A program made the position numbers and the translations under genes. Shown piece after piece: positions 1-13,303 of a stretch of DNA of 64,000 nt. The notes under the pieces are model-generated. The model was given only the letters and a program-made list of their open reading frames with translations, searched no databases and was not told where the DNA came from. This stretch comes from Plotosus lineatus (lineage: Eukaryota; Chordata; Actinopteri; Siluriformes; Plotosidae): positions 31,286,249 through 31,350,248 of the forward strand of contig CM045735.1 in assembly GCA_024760905.1 (NCBI GenBank). The letters are read 5' to 3'. Numbering within the stretch: the first letter of the stretch is position 1; each line of letters opens with the position of its first letter.

Positions 1-54
1 GGAGAGTATGCAGTGACTATTGCTTTTCTGAGACTGGTGACAACACTCATCAAG
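1..54 (+). CDS. nup188: NUP188 exon 1 of window (5' end cut by window edge)
   Basis: Reads GEYAVTIAFLRLVTTLIK in frame 1 and ends AAG|gtagca in phase 0. The exon continues to the left of the window. Confidence 0.9.
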
Positions 55-3000
55 GTAGCACATTCGAGAAAATTCTGGCTTGGATTTACACCCAGGCTTT
101 GTGATTTTTTTTTTTTTTTTTTTTTTAATAGAACATATCTGTATGATAAAGAAATGATGCCAGGAGTGGTATAACATGCACAGGAAAGGGCTGTCTGCTC
201 TTTGTGCGTATGAGCTCTATGCTCTATCTCTTTAAGTGATGGGGAAGAAAGTGCATGCCATGTCTTCCTCACTAAGGCTTGGTCAGTTCACTCTCATTTG
301 CAAAGGGGATTATTTTCCACAAACATGCCTTGAAATGTTTTATTCTTCGTTTGTGAAAATTAAGTGTTTTTAATTTTGGTTAAAAAAATTCATAGTTGTG
401 TTTATTCTTCTGGAACATTTAGAAGTAAGGTTTTCTTTCTTTATAGTTATAAACAGCTATAAACAGTCATTGTTTTGTCTTTAGCAGTCTTTCGTCTTGT
501 ATGTCCAGGTTAATAAAAATGCATTTATGACACGAAGAGTGTGTGTGTGTGTGTGTGTGTGTGTTGCGCTAATTTATAGGGTCAGGTGGGCAGTACTCAG
601 AGTCGTGGACTGATTCCCTGCGTGCTTCTGGTCCTGAAGGAAATGCTGCCTACCTACCACAAATGGCGGTATAACACACATGGTGTCCGGGAGAAGATTG
701 GTGAGACATAGACATCTATATCAACAAACACACCCTTATTCTGATTTTAGCCTTTGCTCTATCCTCCACATTTATTTTGGTGGCATAAAAATTATTTACT
801 GCATTGAATTTGGTGCACATGTGGATTGTAGTTCATCTCACGAGCCGCTAAAAACACTTTTTTTTTTTTAACAATATTTTCATTCTTTAGATTTATTACC
901 CTTTTTTCCCTTCTGAATTTGGTTGTTATCCAATCCCTTCCCTATCACATGACCACAGCCAATCAGGGCGGAGCAAAAGCATGCACATGCCAACTCTGTG
1001 TCATGCAATGCTAGCCAGGGAAGTGAGCCTATGCCTTCCCTCCCTCCTGTGAAAGCTCTTTCCTGGCCACGGATGTCTCTGGCATTAAACCAGATTCAAA
1101 CTTGCAGTCTCCTTGTCGATGCGCCACTCGGAGACAGTTTTCAAGCAATGTGTGTTTGGTTGATTATTTATCTGTTTATTTAATTGGATGACCTTTTGTT
1201 TAGAGTTCTGAATTATCTCACGATCTTTAAATGTACTGTATACATGTTCCTGCTAAAAATAAGTGAGTAAAGCTTTGTGGGTGGTAGCATCCCTCTCTGT
1301 GACATCACAGATTATTCAGTGCCGGTGACAATTTGGCGTTATTAGCATTGTACAATGGTGTCTTGATAAACTTATTTAAAATTTTTGTATGTTTCATGAA
1401 AGTGCAAGGTAACTGCACTTCATAATTGCCTTTTTAAAAATTTTATATTGACATACTTTCTTCATTAATTGAATGTTTTAGTTCATAATACAGGGATTCT
1501 TCGCTACTTCGCGCCTCAATTAATGTGGCTTCAGTGCATCGCGGAATTAAAAAAAAAAAAAAATATTCATTGAATTAAAAAAATAAGGAAATTAGGGAAG
1601 AATAGGGGAAAAGGTTAAAGAAAATGCCACAAAAACAAGGCTAATTATGCAAAAAAACTTAAACCAACAAAAAACAATCCAAAAACTTCTATCAAAACCA
1701 TCAGCTGTACGAGGTTGAAAGTGAAATGAAATTGTACAACAAATAGAAATGGAATAAAATCTATAGAAAGATATATCATAAATATAAGTATTAAATATGA
1801 TTAAACATTATCCTGAGGTACACTTAATACTGGGCTCCAGCAGAGGGGTGTGGCTGACACGGAGGTCTGGGAAAAGAAGCAGAATGATGCATTTCTGAAC
1901 TCCAAAAACTTTCAAAGAAGAAACAAATTGACTCCAGTATTATAATGAACTGGATAGGAGTCAAACTTTCTGTAAATCTGATCAGATCCGCTGTGCTGTG
2001 CTTGAGAGGAACCAGGAGTTGAAACGTGGGAGATAATGATATGTTCAGATGATTATAGAGTGAGAGAGAGAAAGAGAAAATACAAAATGCAAACCGTAAA
2101 GAGAAATTTCATACCTGACCGGTCGAGGCCCGGGTTAACAACGACCACCGTCAGTGCTGTTAACCAACAGAGTGCTGGTGGAAATTGGACTCCTGTTGGT
2201 CAAAGAAGGAGAGGTCGAAGAAGGAGAGGCGGGAGGTGTGTTCGTAGGCAGAGAGAGAAGAGGAAAAGCATGGGTCTAGGACTGAGAGTAGGGACTTTGA
2301 ATGGTGGAACTATGACAGGAAAAGGTAGAGAGCTTGCTGACATGATGCAGAGGAGGAAGGTGGACATACTGTGTGTTCAGGAGACCGGAAAGGTAGCAAG
2401 GCTAGAAGCTTACGAGCGGGGTTTAAGCTGTTTTTTCATGGTGTGGATGGGAAGAGAAATGGAGTCGGAGTCATCTCGAAGGAGGAGTTTGTCAGGAATG
2501 TTCTAGAAGTGAAAAGCGTGTCAGACAGTGTGATGAGTCTCAAGTTAGAAATTGAAGGTGTGATGTTCAGTCTTGTTAGTGCTTATGCCCCACAGGCTGG
2601 ATGTGAGCGAGAAGAGAAGGAGAGATTCTGGAGTGAGTTAGATGAAGTGATGCAGAGTACCGCCAGAGGTGAAAGAGTGGTCATTGGTGCAGACTTCAAT
2701 GGACATGTTGGTGCAGGCAACAGAGGGGACGAGGAAGTAATGGGCAGGTTTAGTATCCAGGACAGGAACATAGAAGGACAGATGTTCATAGATTTTGCAA
2801 CAGGGATGGAAATAGCTGTGATGAATACTTTCTTCCAGAAAAGACAGGGGCATAGAGTGACTTATGAAAGCGGAGGTAGGAGCACACAGGTAGACTACAT
2901 CTTGTGTAGGTGATGTAATTTGAAGGAAGTCGGTGACTGCAAAGCAATAGTGGGTGAGAGTGTTGCCAAACAGCATAGGATGGTGGTTTGCAAGATGATG

Positions 3001-5103
3001 CTGATGGTGAGAAAGGTGAAGAAGGCAAAGGCAGAGCAGAAGACAAAGTGATGGAAGCTGAAAAAGGAAGAGGGTCGTGTTGTCTTCAAGGAGGAGTTGA
3101 AACAGGTTTTGGGTGGTCAGGAAGTGCTTCCAGATGACTGGACAACTACAGCTAATGTGATCAGGGAGACCGGTAGGAGAGTACTTGGTGTGTTCTCTGG
3201 AAGGACAATAGATAAGGAGACTTGGTGGTGGAATGAGGAAGTGCGGGAGTGTGTACAAAGGAAGGGGTTAGCTAAGAAGAAATGGGACATAGTGAGGACC
3301 GAAGAGAGTAAACAGGAGTACAGGGAGACACAGCGTAAGGCGAAGGTAGCGGTGTCAAAGGCCAAACAGAAGGCGTATGATGACTTGTACACTAGGTTGG
3401 ACAGTAAGGAGGGAGAAAATGATTTATACAGGTTGGCACAGCAGAGAAATAAAGATGGGAAGGACGTGCAGCAAGTTAGAGTGATTAAGGACAGGGTGGG
3501 AAATGTATTGACTGATGACAGCAGTGTGCTGAGAAGATGGAAAGAGTACTTTGAAGAGCTGATGAATAAGGAAAATGAGAGAGAAAAAAGAATAGAGGTG
3601 ACTTGAGGACCAGGAAGTAGCAAAGATTAGTAAGAGAGAAGTGAGGAGGGCATTGAAGAAGATGAAGAGTGGAAAGGCAGTTGGTCCTGATGACATACCG
3701 GTGGAGGTATGGAAGTGTCTAGGAGAGGTAGCAGTAGATTTTCTGACAAGAACATTCAACAAGTACTTAAGAGAGTGAGAGGATGCCGGAGGAATGGATG
3801 ACAAGTGTGCTTGTGCCCATTTTTAAAAACAAGGGAGATTTGCAGAGTTGTGGCAACAATCCAGAGCAATGGAGAGTGTGGAAAAGAGGTGAAGCATGTG
3901 CAGGCAGGTTGGAATGGTTGGAGAAAAGTATCCGGTGTGAGGTGTGATAGGAAGGTATTGGCAAGAATGAAAGGAAAAGTGTACAAGACGGTGATGAGTC
4001 CAGCGATGTTGTATGGTTTAGAAACAGTGGCCCTGGGGAAAAGACAGGAGGCAGAGCTGGAGGTAGTGGAGATGAAAATGTTGAGGTTCTCTTTGGGAGT
4101 AACAAGGATGGACAGGATTAGGAATGAGTACATCAGAGGGACAGCACATGTTCGACGTTTTGGAGACAAAGTCAGAGAGGCTAGATTGAGATGGTTTGGA
4201 CATGTACAGAAGAGGGTTAGCGAGTATATTGGTAGTAGTCGTTTTACGGCGCTAATCCGTTTTTAAGACTCGATGTAACCCGAATTTCAGTTTAAGTCGG
4301 AACGACATAAAATATACTGAAAAGTACTATACGTACAGTTCTATAATAAAATGTAACAGTTAATGACATAAAAAAGTATTTAAAAAAGAGAAAACAATTC
4401 CTTACCACAAGAATGAAATACAGTAAGGGAGGGAGAGACAGACTTATTGTGCTGGAGAAGCTGGGGCAGGTGAGCCTGGAGTAGTAGATGCAGCTGAGGT
4501 AGAGGGTGCAGGATCTGTTGCAGGCTTCTCTACCTTCTTAAAATACTGCTCCAGGTTAGACTAGACAGAGAGCAACCTCTTCTCATCCAAGATCTCCTTG
4601 TAGCATTGCATCAAATTCATGATGCAATTCATGAAACCCTAGTGAACCTTTCCAAGTTGGTATCCTGAGCCTCAAAAGTTTCCAACGCTTCCTGCATCTC
4701 ACGCGCCCGAAACTAGTTTGCGTTTGTTTACGTAACCGCGTAAGACGTAATGACGCGTAATATTACAGTACCGAGACTGAGCGAAGGGAAGCGACGCCAT
4801 CTTCCTCAGCCCACAACCACAACATAGCGTATTCTTCCGCCTCGTGGACATTTGTAACCACGAAACGGTGTAAGTCGGGACCGGTGTAAACCGAGGACTC
4901 CCTGTATATTGGTAGTAGGATGCTGAGGTTGGAATTACCAGCCAGAAGGCCGAGAGGAAGACCAAAGAGAAGATTTATGGATGTGGTGAAGGACATGAAG
5001 GTAGTTGGAGTAAGACTAGAAGATGCAGAGAATAGGGTGAGATGGAGGCGGATGGTTTGCTGTGGCGACCCCTGAAGGGACAAGCCGAAAGGAGAAGGAG
5101 AAA

Positions 5104-5149
<46 letters not shown>

Positions 5150-5654
5150 ATAGTACAAACTCGTATATGTTACTTATACAAGGTTTATACATACATTCTC
5201 CTCCAAAGAATGCCTTGTAACAACTTACAAACAAATTTATCTAACCGGCCAGAACATAACTCGTTTGTAAGCTGGGGAGTGTCTGTACTTACGTTGTTGC
5301 ATCTGGGTGCATGCATGCGTGCACCCGTGTATGTATGTGTGTCGTCGTCTTATGCAGTTCCATCTGTATGTGTGTATATTTATATTTTATTTACATCTTA
5401 TGTTAGTATTTTTTAATGTTTAATTGTTATAAGCATTTAGAGCATTGAATATGTATTTATTGATATTACAGACGCTCCCCGATTTACGTTCATCCGTTTT
5501 AAGTTTTTAAAAAAAAAATTTCCAAAAAAAAGGCAAATTTTGAGTTTAGACATACCTACGTAGTACACTGACGTAATGACGCACTGATGTCATGACACTG
5601 TGCCATTGTTTACAATCGACAGACTGAACGTGCTTCCCAGTTCAGTTTTATATA

Positions 5655-5719
<65 letters not shown>

Positions 5720-8700
5720 TCATCCCTTGAATATTGCGGATAATGTAGACCAGACTTGGCCGCGATATTCGAAAAACCGCAAAGTAGGAAGGCCCCCCCA
5801 ATTTGTACCTTGTTATCTCATTTCTATGTTTTCGCTGGCTCTTCTCTGCGATGCAGGACGTTCACAAACACAAGACAGTAAGTAAACACAAAATCACAAA
5901 AAATCCCGCGGGAATGTGTGAGGCAACAGCGTCACGCCTTTAAGCCAATCAGCTTGCCCTTGCGAGATTGAGTTGAGTGGGCGGTCCCTGCCTGAACTGG
6001 GAAGGAGAGGCAGTCTTTTAGAAACAATGGACACAGCCTGCCTTGGGTCCCTGGCTTCCATGAGTTTCAGCGCGAATTTTGAATTTTTTATGAATATTTT
6101 AATTTAATTTCAATTTCAATTTTTTTTTAAATACCGTGATGTACCAAGACCGCGATGCTCAAATCGCGAAGTGGCAAGGGATGACTGTATCATTTTATTT
6201 ATCTATCTATATATAATATATATATCTCGTGTTACTCTTGTGTTAAGATGTCGTCTCTGTGATTTTTGTGTTTACACTGTTTTGCGGACTTCTGTAACCC
6301 TAAGCAAATATGGTTGGTCAGAAGCGTACGCGTACTCGTGTGGGTGCAAGTCGCATACACAGAGATGAATTAACTATCTGCTCGGATCGGCTTAATGTAC
6401 CATGCATACTCAGTTAAGCAGAGAGAGTTGTAAAATGAATGAAAACCTGAAATCCAGAAAAGAGAATTCTCTGCTCTGCTGGTGATTCACATCAGTGCAG
6501 GCTGAGTACTAAACGAGTTCAACGAAGCCCTTGCTCACTTGGAAGACTGGAAGGCCGCATAACCCGCACTTTGTTTCAAGCAAGTAAACTACTTTCAGCA
6601 AGTGCCCTACTTTCGGTATTGAGCGCCTCATATATTGTAAGCGTTGATTGGCTGTTTAAAGCTTCATGTAAAATGAGTCGGGCCAGATTCATGTAAAGTG
6701 ACCATCCATCGACCATCGGAAGCATTTATAAACAGAAAGATCGCATCAGAGAGAATGTTAAAGGTTATATTTGATACTGTATTTGATATTTGATGAGTGA
6801 ATTTGATTAAAATTTATCAATTTGAAATTATTTTGCTTGAATTTAATTTATTTGACATTAATGTTATTTGATATATTTGATATTATTTTACAATGTTATG
6901 TTTACAATAATTGATTTAGGGGTGTTTTATGAGATACGGTAATGGTATTTATGGATGTATAGTGCAGTATGAGCGTCAGTGTAACAACTTACGAGCACTT
7001 TCAACTTGCATTCGGCCGTCCGGAACCAATTAAAAACGTAAGTCTGGGGGCGTCTGTATATACACACATACATGTATGCACGTATACATCAGTGGGGGAG
7101 GGGGTTAGGTGGAGGGTGATCCTACTTCGTGGATTTCGATGGTCGTGTGGGGATCTCGGTCCCAATTAATCGCGGAAAGTGGGGGATCCCTGCACATAGA
7201 AACACAAGACTAGCAAACAACAAGGAAGGGTTTGTGGTTAATATTTCTTCTTTTTAAAACATGACGATGACATTGTTTTCCCCATGTAACCATGATAAAC
7301 CAGCTGTTTTGATTGAAGCATTATCCACTCTGGATAATGTTTAGTATCCCCCTGACAGCAAATCGGGTGGATGAGCAGTATAGACATAGACTTCTGATCG
7401 AACAGAAGCCAGATGTGGTGAATGGATTATAGTAAAAAAAAAAAAAAAGTTTACATAAATTTCCATGTTACTTTTTTCATTTCCGATATTCTTCTTTTTT
7501 CAGGTTGCTTGATTCTGGAGTTGGTTCATGCAATCCTTAATTTAAGTCCTGAGGGAGAGTCGCAGGGCAGGTATGACAACCCATAGCAATGATAATCCTT
7601 ATTCATCACACACCCGTCCATACCCCATGTGGTTGGTCTCAGTGTCATCTTTTGAGTTTAATATACAGTACATTTATTATAAAAGTAATAGTGTCGCTTG
7701 TTTTTCTTATGAGACTGATTGTTTGCATTTGGTGACCTCTGACCCCCTGTAGCACGCCTAGCCTGCAATCCCTATGTATCTATAGTCTGGCAAACACCGA
7801 AGCAGGCCAGGCCGTGGTGAACATCATGGGTGTGGGAGTAGACACCATCAACACAGTGCTTGCAGCTCAGCCGGGCAGGTAGGGTGTGGGTATGTCTGTG
7901 TGTGAGCAGTGACGTGACCAGTGAGCAGCAGCAGCTGAGACTGGTCTGCTTGAAATCACATTTCTTCCTAAACATTTTTTGGCTGCTCCTTCCTTTCCAC
8001 GAAAATCAGAAATGTATTATCACTATACAGTGATCCTTTGCTACTTCACGCTTCAATTCATGTGGCTTCAATGCATTTCAGTTTTTTTTTAAAATTAATC
8101 GAATTAAAAAATAAGAAAATTAAGGAAGAATAGGGGAGAAAGTTAGGGGGGGGGGGCAGTGGTGGTCTAGTGGTATAGGGCGCTGGATCGCTGATCCAAA
8201 GGTTCGGGGTTCGAGTCCCACTCTCCACAGGGTTGTCACTGTCCCTCCCCCAGTGCAGCTAACTGGGTTATCAAAGGCGAGCCATGTCTGTCATGGTCTA
8301 TGGTGAGAGGCATGTAAAAGAACCATTGCTGACTTTCGTAAAGAGTAGCTGCAAAGCCGTCAGCGTGTTTCTGTCCCTTGCTAAAAGGGTTGTGACAGGA
8401 AGGGCATCCGACGTAAAAACCTCTACCAAATCAAACGTGCGAATCAGATGATTCTCTGTGGCAACTCCCGAGTAAAAGGGAAAAAGCCGAAAGGAAGACA
8501 GACCGACAGACAGACAGGGGAGAAAGTTAAGGAAAATTCTGCACAAATACGGCCAATTATGCAAAAAACAAACCCTTAACAAACAAAAAGCAACCCAAAA
8601 CCTCCCATCAAAATTAGTCACATTTTGGTGAGGTGTGCATTTGAGTGTATGCATGTGCATCTGCGTGCGTCTATGTATTTATATTTTATTTACATCATAT

Positions 8701-10301
8701 GCAGACAGACAGACAGACGTTTATTCAGTACTAAGGCCATAGGCCCATTATACACTCATAATGGTATGAAAACACTGCGCTTTTCATTACATAGACTTGT
8801 GTATGAGAGAAAAAAAAGAAGAGGAAAAAAAGGTAATTGTACATATACATATCAACATAATCGATCATTTTTGTCAATTATTTATTGTACTTTATACAAG
8901 TATGTGCATATCCTTTTTAACATGCTGTAATTCTGAACAAATGTAAATTCATAATTATTTATAGATATACCCAAAAGCTTAAAGCACAATTGATTATACT
9001 GTTCACAAAACAGTAATACATGTTCTTCATTCTCAATATAACTTTTCCCATTTTCAAAACAATATGTACAGAACCTATTCTCATATAATGTACTGTTATT
9101 TCTTCCTTTATTAACAGCAATTCTAAAATTACTGCATCTAAATCTTAAAATTTTCTGGTAAAGGTGATTTAAGAAATGTTTCTACATGTAAAATTGATTT
9201 AAACTGCTTGTATGAGATTGAGTCTGGCAGACTCTCGAGCTGTAAATGCCAATCCGGTTTAAGGTTATCTATCAATCTTTTCCTAAAAGAGCGAATAAAC
9301 ATTTCCGCATCACCCACTTCCTGAGATACCCATACAAAACCAAATCCATATTTGAGAAGTATATTCTTAATGTGACTAGCCCAAGTTAGTCTACCTATCT
9401 CATCTAATGATAGAAGCATCTTCTAACACTGAAAAGGCAAGCGAGATTCGATAATATGCATGATTTTTGAACGTTTATTATAACATTTGAATATGTATTT
9501 ATTGATATTATATACACATGTACCTATACATACATGTCAGTCGGAGGTTGGGGGAGGTGATCGTACTTGGCGGAATTCAGTGGTCACATGGGGATCTCAG
9601 TCCCAATTAACCACAGAAAGTGAGGGATCCCTGTATTATGTTTTATTCTATCTTGGGTCAGTAGATATTAGTAATTGTGTACCTCTATTGGCTAATCTAC
9701 TCTTGGGGTAGCAACTGTTATCCTGTGACCTGAAATGTCCTCAAAGAAAACAGAAGCAGTTGTGATTCATTTTAAATGAAAAAGCTCACCAGCTTTTTTT
9801 TTTAAACTACTCATTCAGGACTAATATCATGCAAGTAAAATTTTAGTTTTTACTTTTAAGAATTACAGGTGTTGTTGCTTCCCTTACCAAACACTATTTT
9901 TTTGGGGTACTGGCTTTCAGTCTTTGGTATGACCTGTAGCCAGTGTTTGGATTTGAACCAGGAGTGCCACTAACTACTTCTGTGAGCAAACCAGTTTATT
10001 TTAGTCCAGGCTTGTTCCATGAAAAGAATTTGGTTTCGATAGGATGAAGATCACAGGAAGGTCATCTGTGAAATATTTTTCTTTAAGAGATTCATTCCTG
10101 TTTGTAATATAAATCTCTCGCTCTCTCTCTCTCTCGCTCTGTCTCTCCTTCTCAGCAGTGGGAGTTCTGAAGGTCCTGGTCAGGTGTTGATTCAAACGGT
10201 GAAGTTGGCCTTCTCTGTCACCAACAACGTCATCCGACTCAAACCACATTCAGATACTGTGTCTCCTCTGGAACAGGCACTCACCCAGCATGGTGAGAAC
10301 A

Positions 10302-10334
<33 letters not shown>

Positions 10335-13179
10335 TTGCCGATAGTCAGTTACCCTAATGTGCATGTTTTTGAACTGGAGGAAAAATCCGGTGCACTCTAA
10401 GGAAACCCATGCAAGCATGAGGAGAAAATGGCAACTCCAGGCCCTTCTTGTTGCAATTTAGATGTGCTTACCTCTACGCCACTGTGCCACGTGTGTATTA
10501 TGAATGTAGATTTGAATAATGTTTAACTGGCAGCTGTGGACGTGCCTGCTGCATTGACCTCAGTTTCATGTGCTAAACCTCAGGCATCAGATGGCTGCAT
10601 TTATAAATTTTCTGCCATGTTTATTTATTTGCATTTGTAAATTTATTTTTATTTATTTATTTATTTACTTTTACAGGAGGCCATGGTAACAACCTGATAG
10701 CAGTTTTGGCCAAGTACATTTACCATAAACACGATCCAGCTCTGCCGAGACTCGCCGTTCAGCTGCTCAAGAGACTCGCCTCGGTATTATAAAATTCAAA
10801 TAATGAAACCACTCAGATTATTTTAGTTTATATATGAAATATATAAACCATTTTACCGATCAGTATTTACAAGCCTGCAAAATCTCATTCTCTTTGTCTG
10901 TCCGTGTCTCTCCGTGTGGGTGTGTGTGTGTGTAAAATCTCTCTCTCTGTTGCTGTCTTTGTGTATCTCACGATCTCTCTCACACTTTTACTCTCATTCT
11001 GTGTGTGTCTCTGTTAATATTGTCTCTATTTTAATGTCTCCCTTTTCTTTGTGTGTGTTCCGTTCTGTGTGTACTTGTACGTCACTCTTTTTCTCTGGGT
11101 GTGCATCTTTCCACGTGTATGTCCCTCTTGTATGTGTTTGTCTGTGTTTCTTTCTCTCTTTCTGTGTGTGTGTGTGTCTGTGTTCTCTCTCTGTGTTTGT
11201 ATATACTTAGGTGGCACCCATGTCAGTGTATGCTTGTTTAGGCAATGATGCAGCAGCCATCAGGGATGCATTCCTTCGACACATGCAGAGCAAAACAGTA
11301 GACCTGCGTGTCAAAGTCACCATCTTGGAGTTTCTCACTGTTGCTGTGGAAACACAGCCGGGTCTCATTGAGCTTTTCCTCAATCTTGAAACCAAGGAAG
11401 GCAATGAAGGGTCAAAGGTCAGCAGTCATCCAAGTATCAGTGCTTGACACGAGAGCTCACTCTTTGCAGCATGCTCTGTGGCAACTCGCAAGTCACCATT
11501 TATGATGCATAAAAGGTTTCATGACATTTTGCCTGAAGTTGAAGCCTAGTAGATAGCAGTCACATTTTTCTAGGAGAAAAAAACAACAACAACAAAAAAC
11601 AATGCATTGGTTTCTGGGAAGATTGAGCAGGCTATTGTATGAGCAGTAAACCACTATATAGTTACTAATCAAATTCCATAACAGTGAGGGCACCTTTTTC
11701 CTCACATGGTACAATGGTCATAATTCGTCAGTCTGTGCTGAACCAAGTTTTTTCCAATGAATTAGTTTTTTTGTGTGGTGGATAAGCCTTGAATGGGTTC
11801 TAGGTACTGCTTCCACAATTGTGTACTAAGTATTTTAATAATTTTCTGTCTGTCAGGAGTTCTCTCTAGGGGAGTGGAGCTGTCTATCTGTGGTCCTGGC
11901 GATGTTGGACTCAGATCTTCAGAACCAGTCGTGGTGTCCTCCACTGCTGCAACGGGCAGCACTCGCTTTCCTCCATGCGCTGTGGCAGGACCGCAGAGAG
12001 AGTGCACTGTCTGTACTACGTAGCAGGTACACATATCACAGTTAATTTTGTTTTGAGGACAGTAAAAGAAACTGTGGTATGATTATGGAGCACAATGTCA
12101 TTATATTCAAAGGAAGTAAACATTTTGTCCTTCTTTATTTGCTTGAGCAGTACCTGTAGTCAGAAACATTGTCTGGTTTGTGTAGCTGTCATAGTTTGAC
12201 CAGGTGCCGGGTTGGATTAAACCATCTTTATGCTGATTATTATTTTTATTTGATTTTTGCCCTTAGGAAGAAGTTCTGGGACAATCTGACTGCGCCACTT
12301 TTCGGGACACTTCCTCCTCCATCAGAGACCACAGAGGTAAAGCTAAATGTGTATATAATGAATATCTGAGTTGTTACATAATTGCATTTTGTGTATCTAC
12401 TATATAGGAGCCACATAATCTGATTAGTTTGCTCTCTCAGGTTAATTAACAATTATTTTTATTAATGTATGTTACATAAAAACATAAGCAAAAAGTACAC
12501 CTTTATTTTATTTTAACATTTTTCAAAGGAAATTAACCACAAACTTAAAGCTTTGTCAGTTACGATCACAATGCGCTATGCTAAATGGTACCACCTTTGT
12601 GGAAAACAATAAAACATACACGGCAATATTCTGCGGAATTCCACGGTTTTTATCTCAAATTGGTCATTTTTGTGAATCATCTAAATCCAAGGAGAAAATT
12701 TTAGGGGGGAATAGGGGCACTTCTGGCAAGTTCACTTGCTTGTGCTTGACACAAGGCGCGGCTTATCCAGACTTCTGATCTTTCGAGTAAGCAAGTGAAG
12801 GCTGTGTACTAAACAAGTGTATCGGCGCACTTGTTCACTAGAAAGATCGGAAATCCGGATAAGCCGCGCTTTGTCTCAAGCACAAGCAAGTGAACTTGCT
12901 ACAAGTGCCTACTTTTGGTGGATCGCCTCACATTTTGTAAGCCGCTCGTTGATTGGCTGTTTTAAGCTTAATGTAAAGTGACTCGGCTCAATGCAAATGG
13001 CGTGTTACGTTTAAAATGGTGCGAATTTTAATGAAAGAAGAGGAATCCCGTGTGTCAGAAATAGATAAGGATGTTAGGAATAAGTTTAAGTGGGAATGGC
13101 TAGAAAAGATTGTGAAATTTGAGGTGAAAATCGGCAAACAGACTTGGAACCTTTTGGTGTGTGTGTGTGTATGTATGTG

Positions 13180-13224
<45 letters not shown>

Positions 13225-13272
13225 ACGCAGCATCATTACGTCGTAGGTACGTCTAAACTCAAAATTTGAGTC

Positions 13273-13303
<31 letters not shown>

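Larger units (their letters stand above)
5472..7048 (+). mobile_element. Family Y transposon remnant with terminal inverted repeats
   Basis: Left end CAGACGCTCCCCGATTTACG; right end ...CGTAAGTCTGGGGGCGTCTG, an imperfect inverted repeat next to TA. A partial copy lies on the other strand at 13228-13346. The interior holds the nested family W element (5717-6187), a long (AT)n run (5648-5716) and a palindrome-bearing repeat (about 6420-6740). No transposase is recognisable. Confidence 0.5.
8028..9633 (+). mobile_element. Family X element in NUP188 intron 4, split by a SINE and a LINE fragment
   Basis: Left end CAGTGATCCTTTGCTACTTC at 8028, right end ...GTGAGGGATCCCTG at 9633, each next to TA. 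Interrupted by SINE A (8146-8516) and by a minus-strand LINE 3' fragment (about 8700-9430). Its left end was carried along in the exon-4 duplicate at 33.6-34.1 kb. Confidence 0.65.

Noticed and set aside
8160..8235. tRNA gene
   Set aside because: The A and B boxes belong to SINE A heads, which recur many times with LINE-derived bodies and target duplications. No cloverleaf with a clean acceptor stem is seen.
10284..10300. Simple ATG/CAT coding repeat continuing exon 5
   Set aside because: The (CAT)n lies after the gtgaga donor; phase with exon 6 is only correct if exon 5 ends at 10292.
11418..11856. Readthrough extension of exon 7 (ORF to 11447)
   Set aside because: The frame after 11417 reaches a stop quickly, and exon 8 continues the NUP188 similarity exactly in phase.
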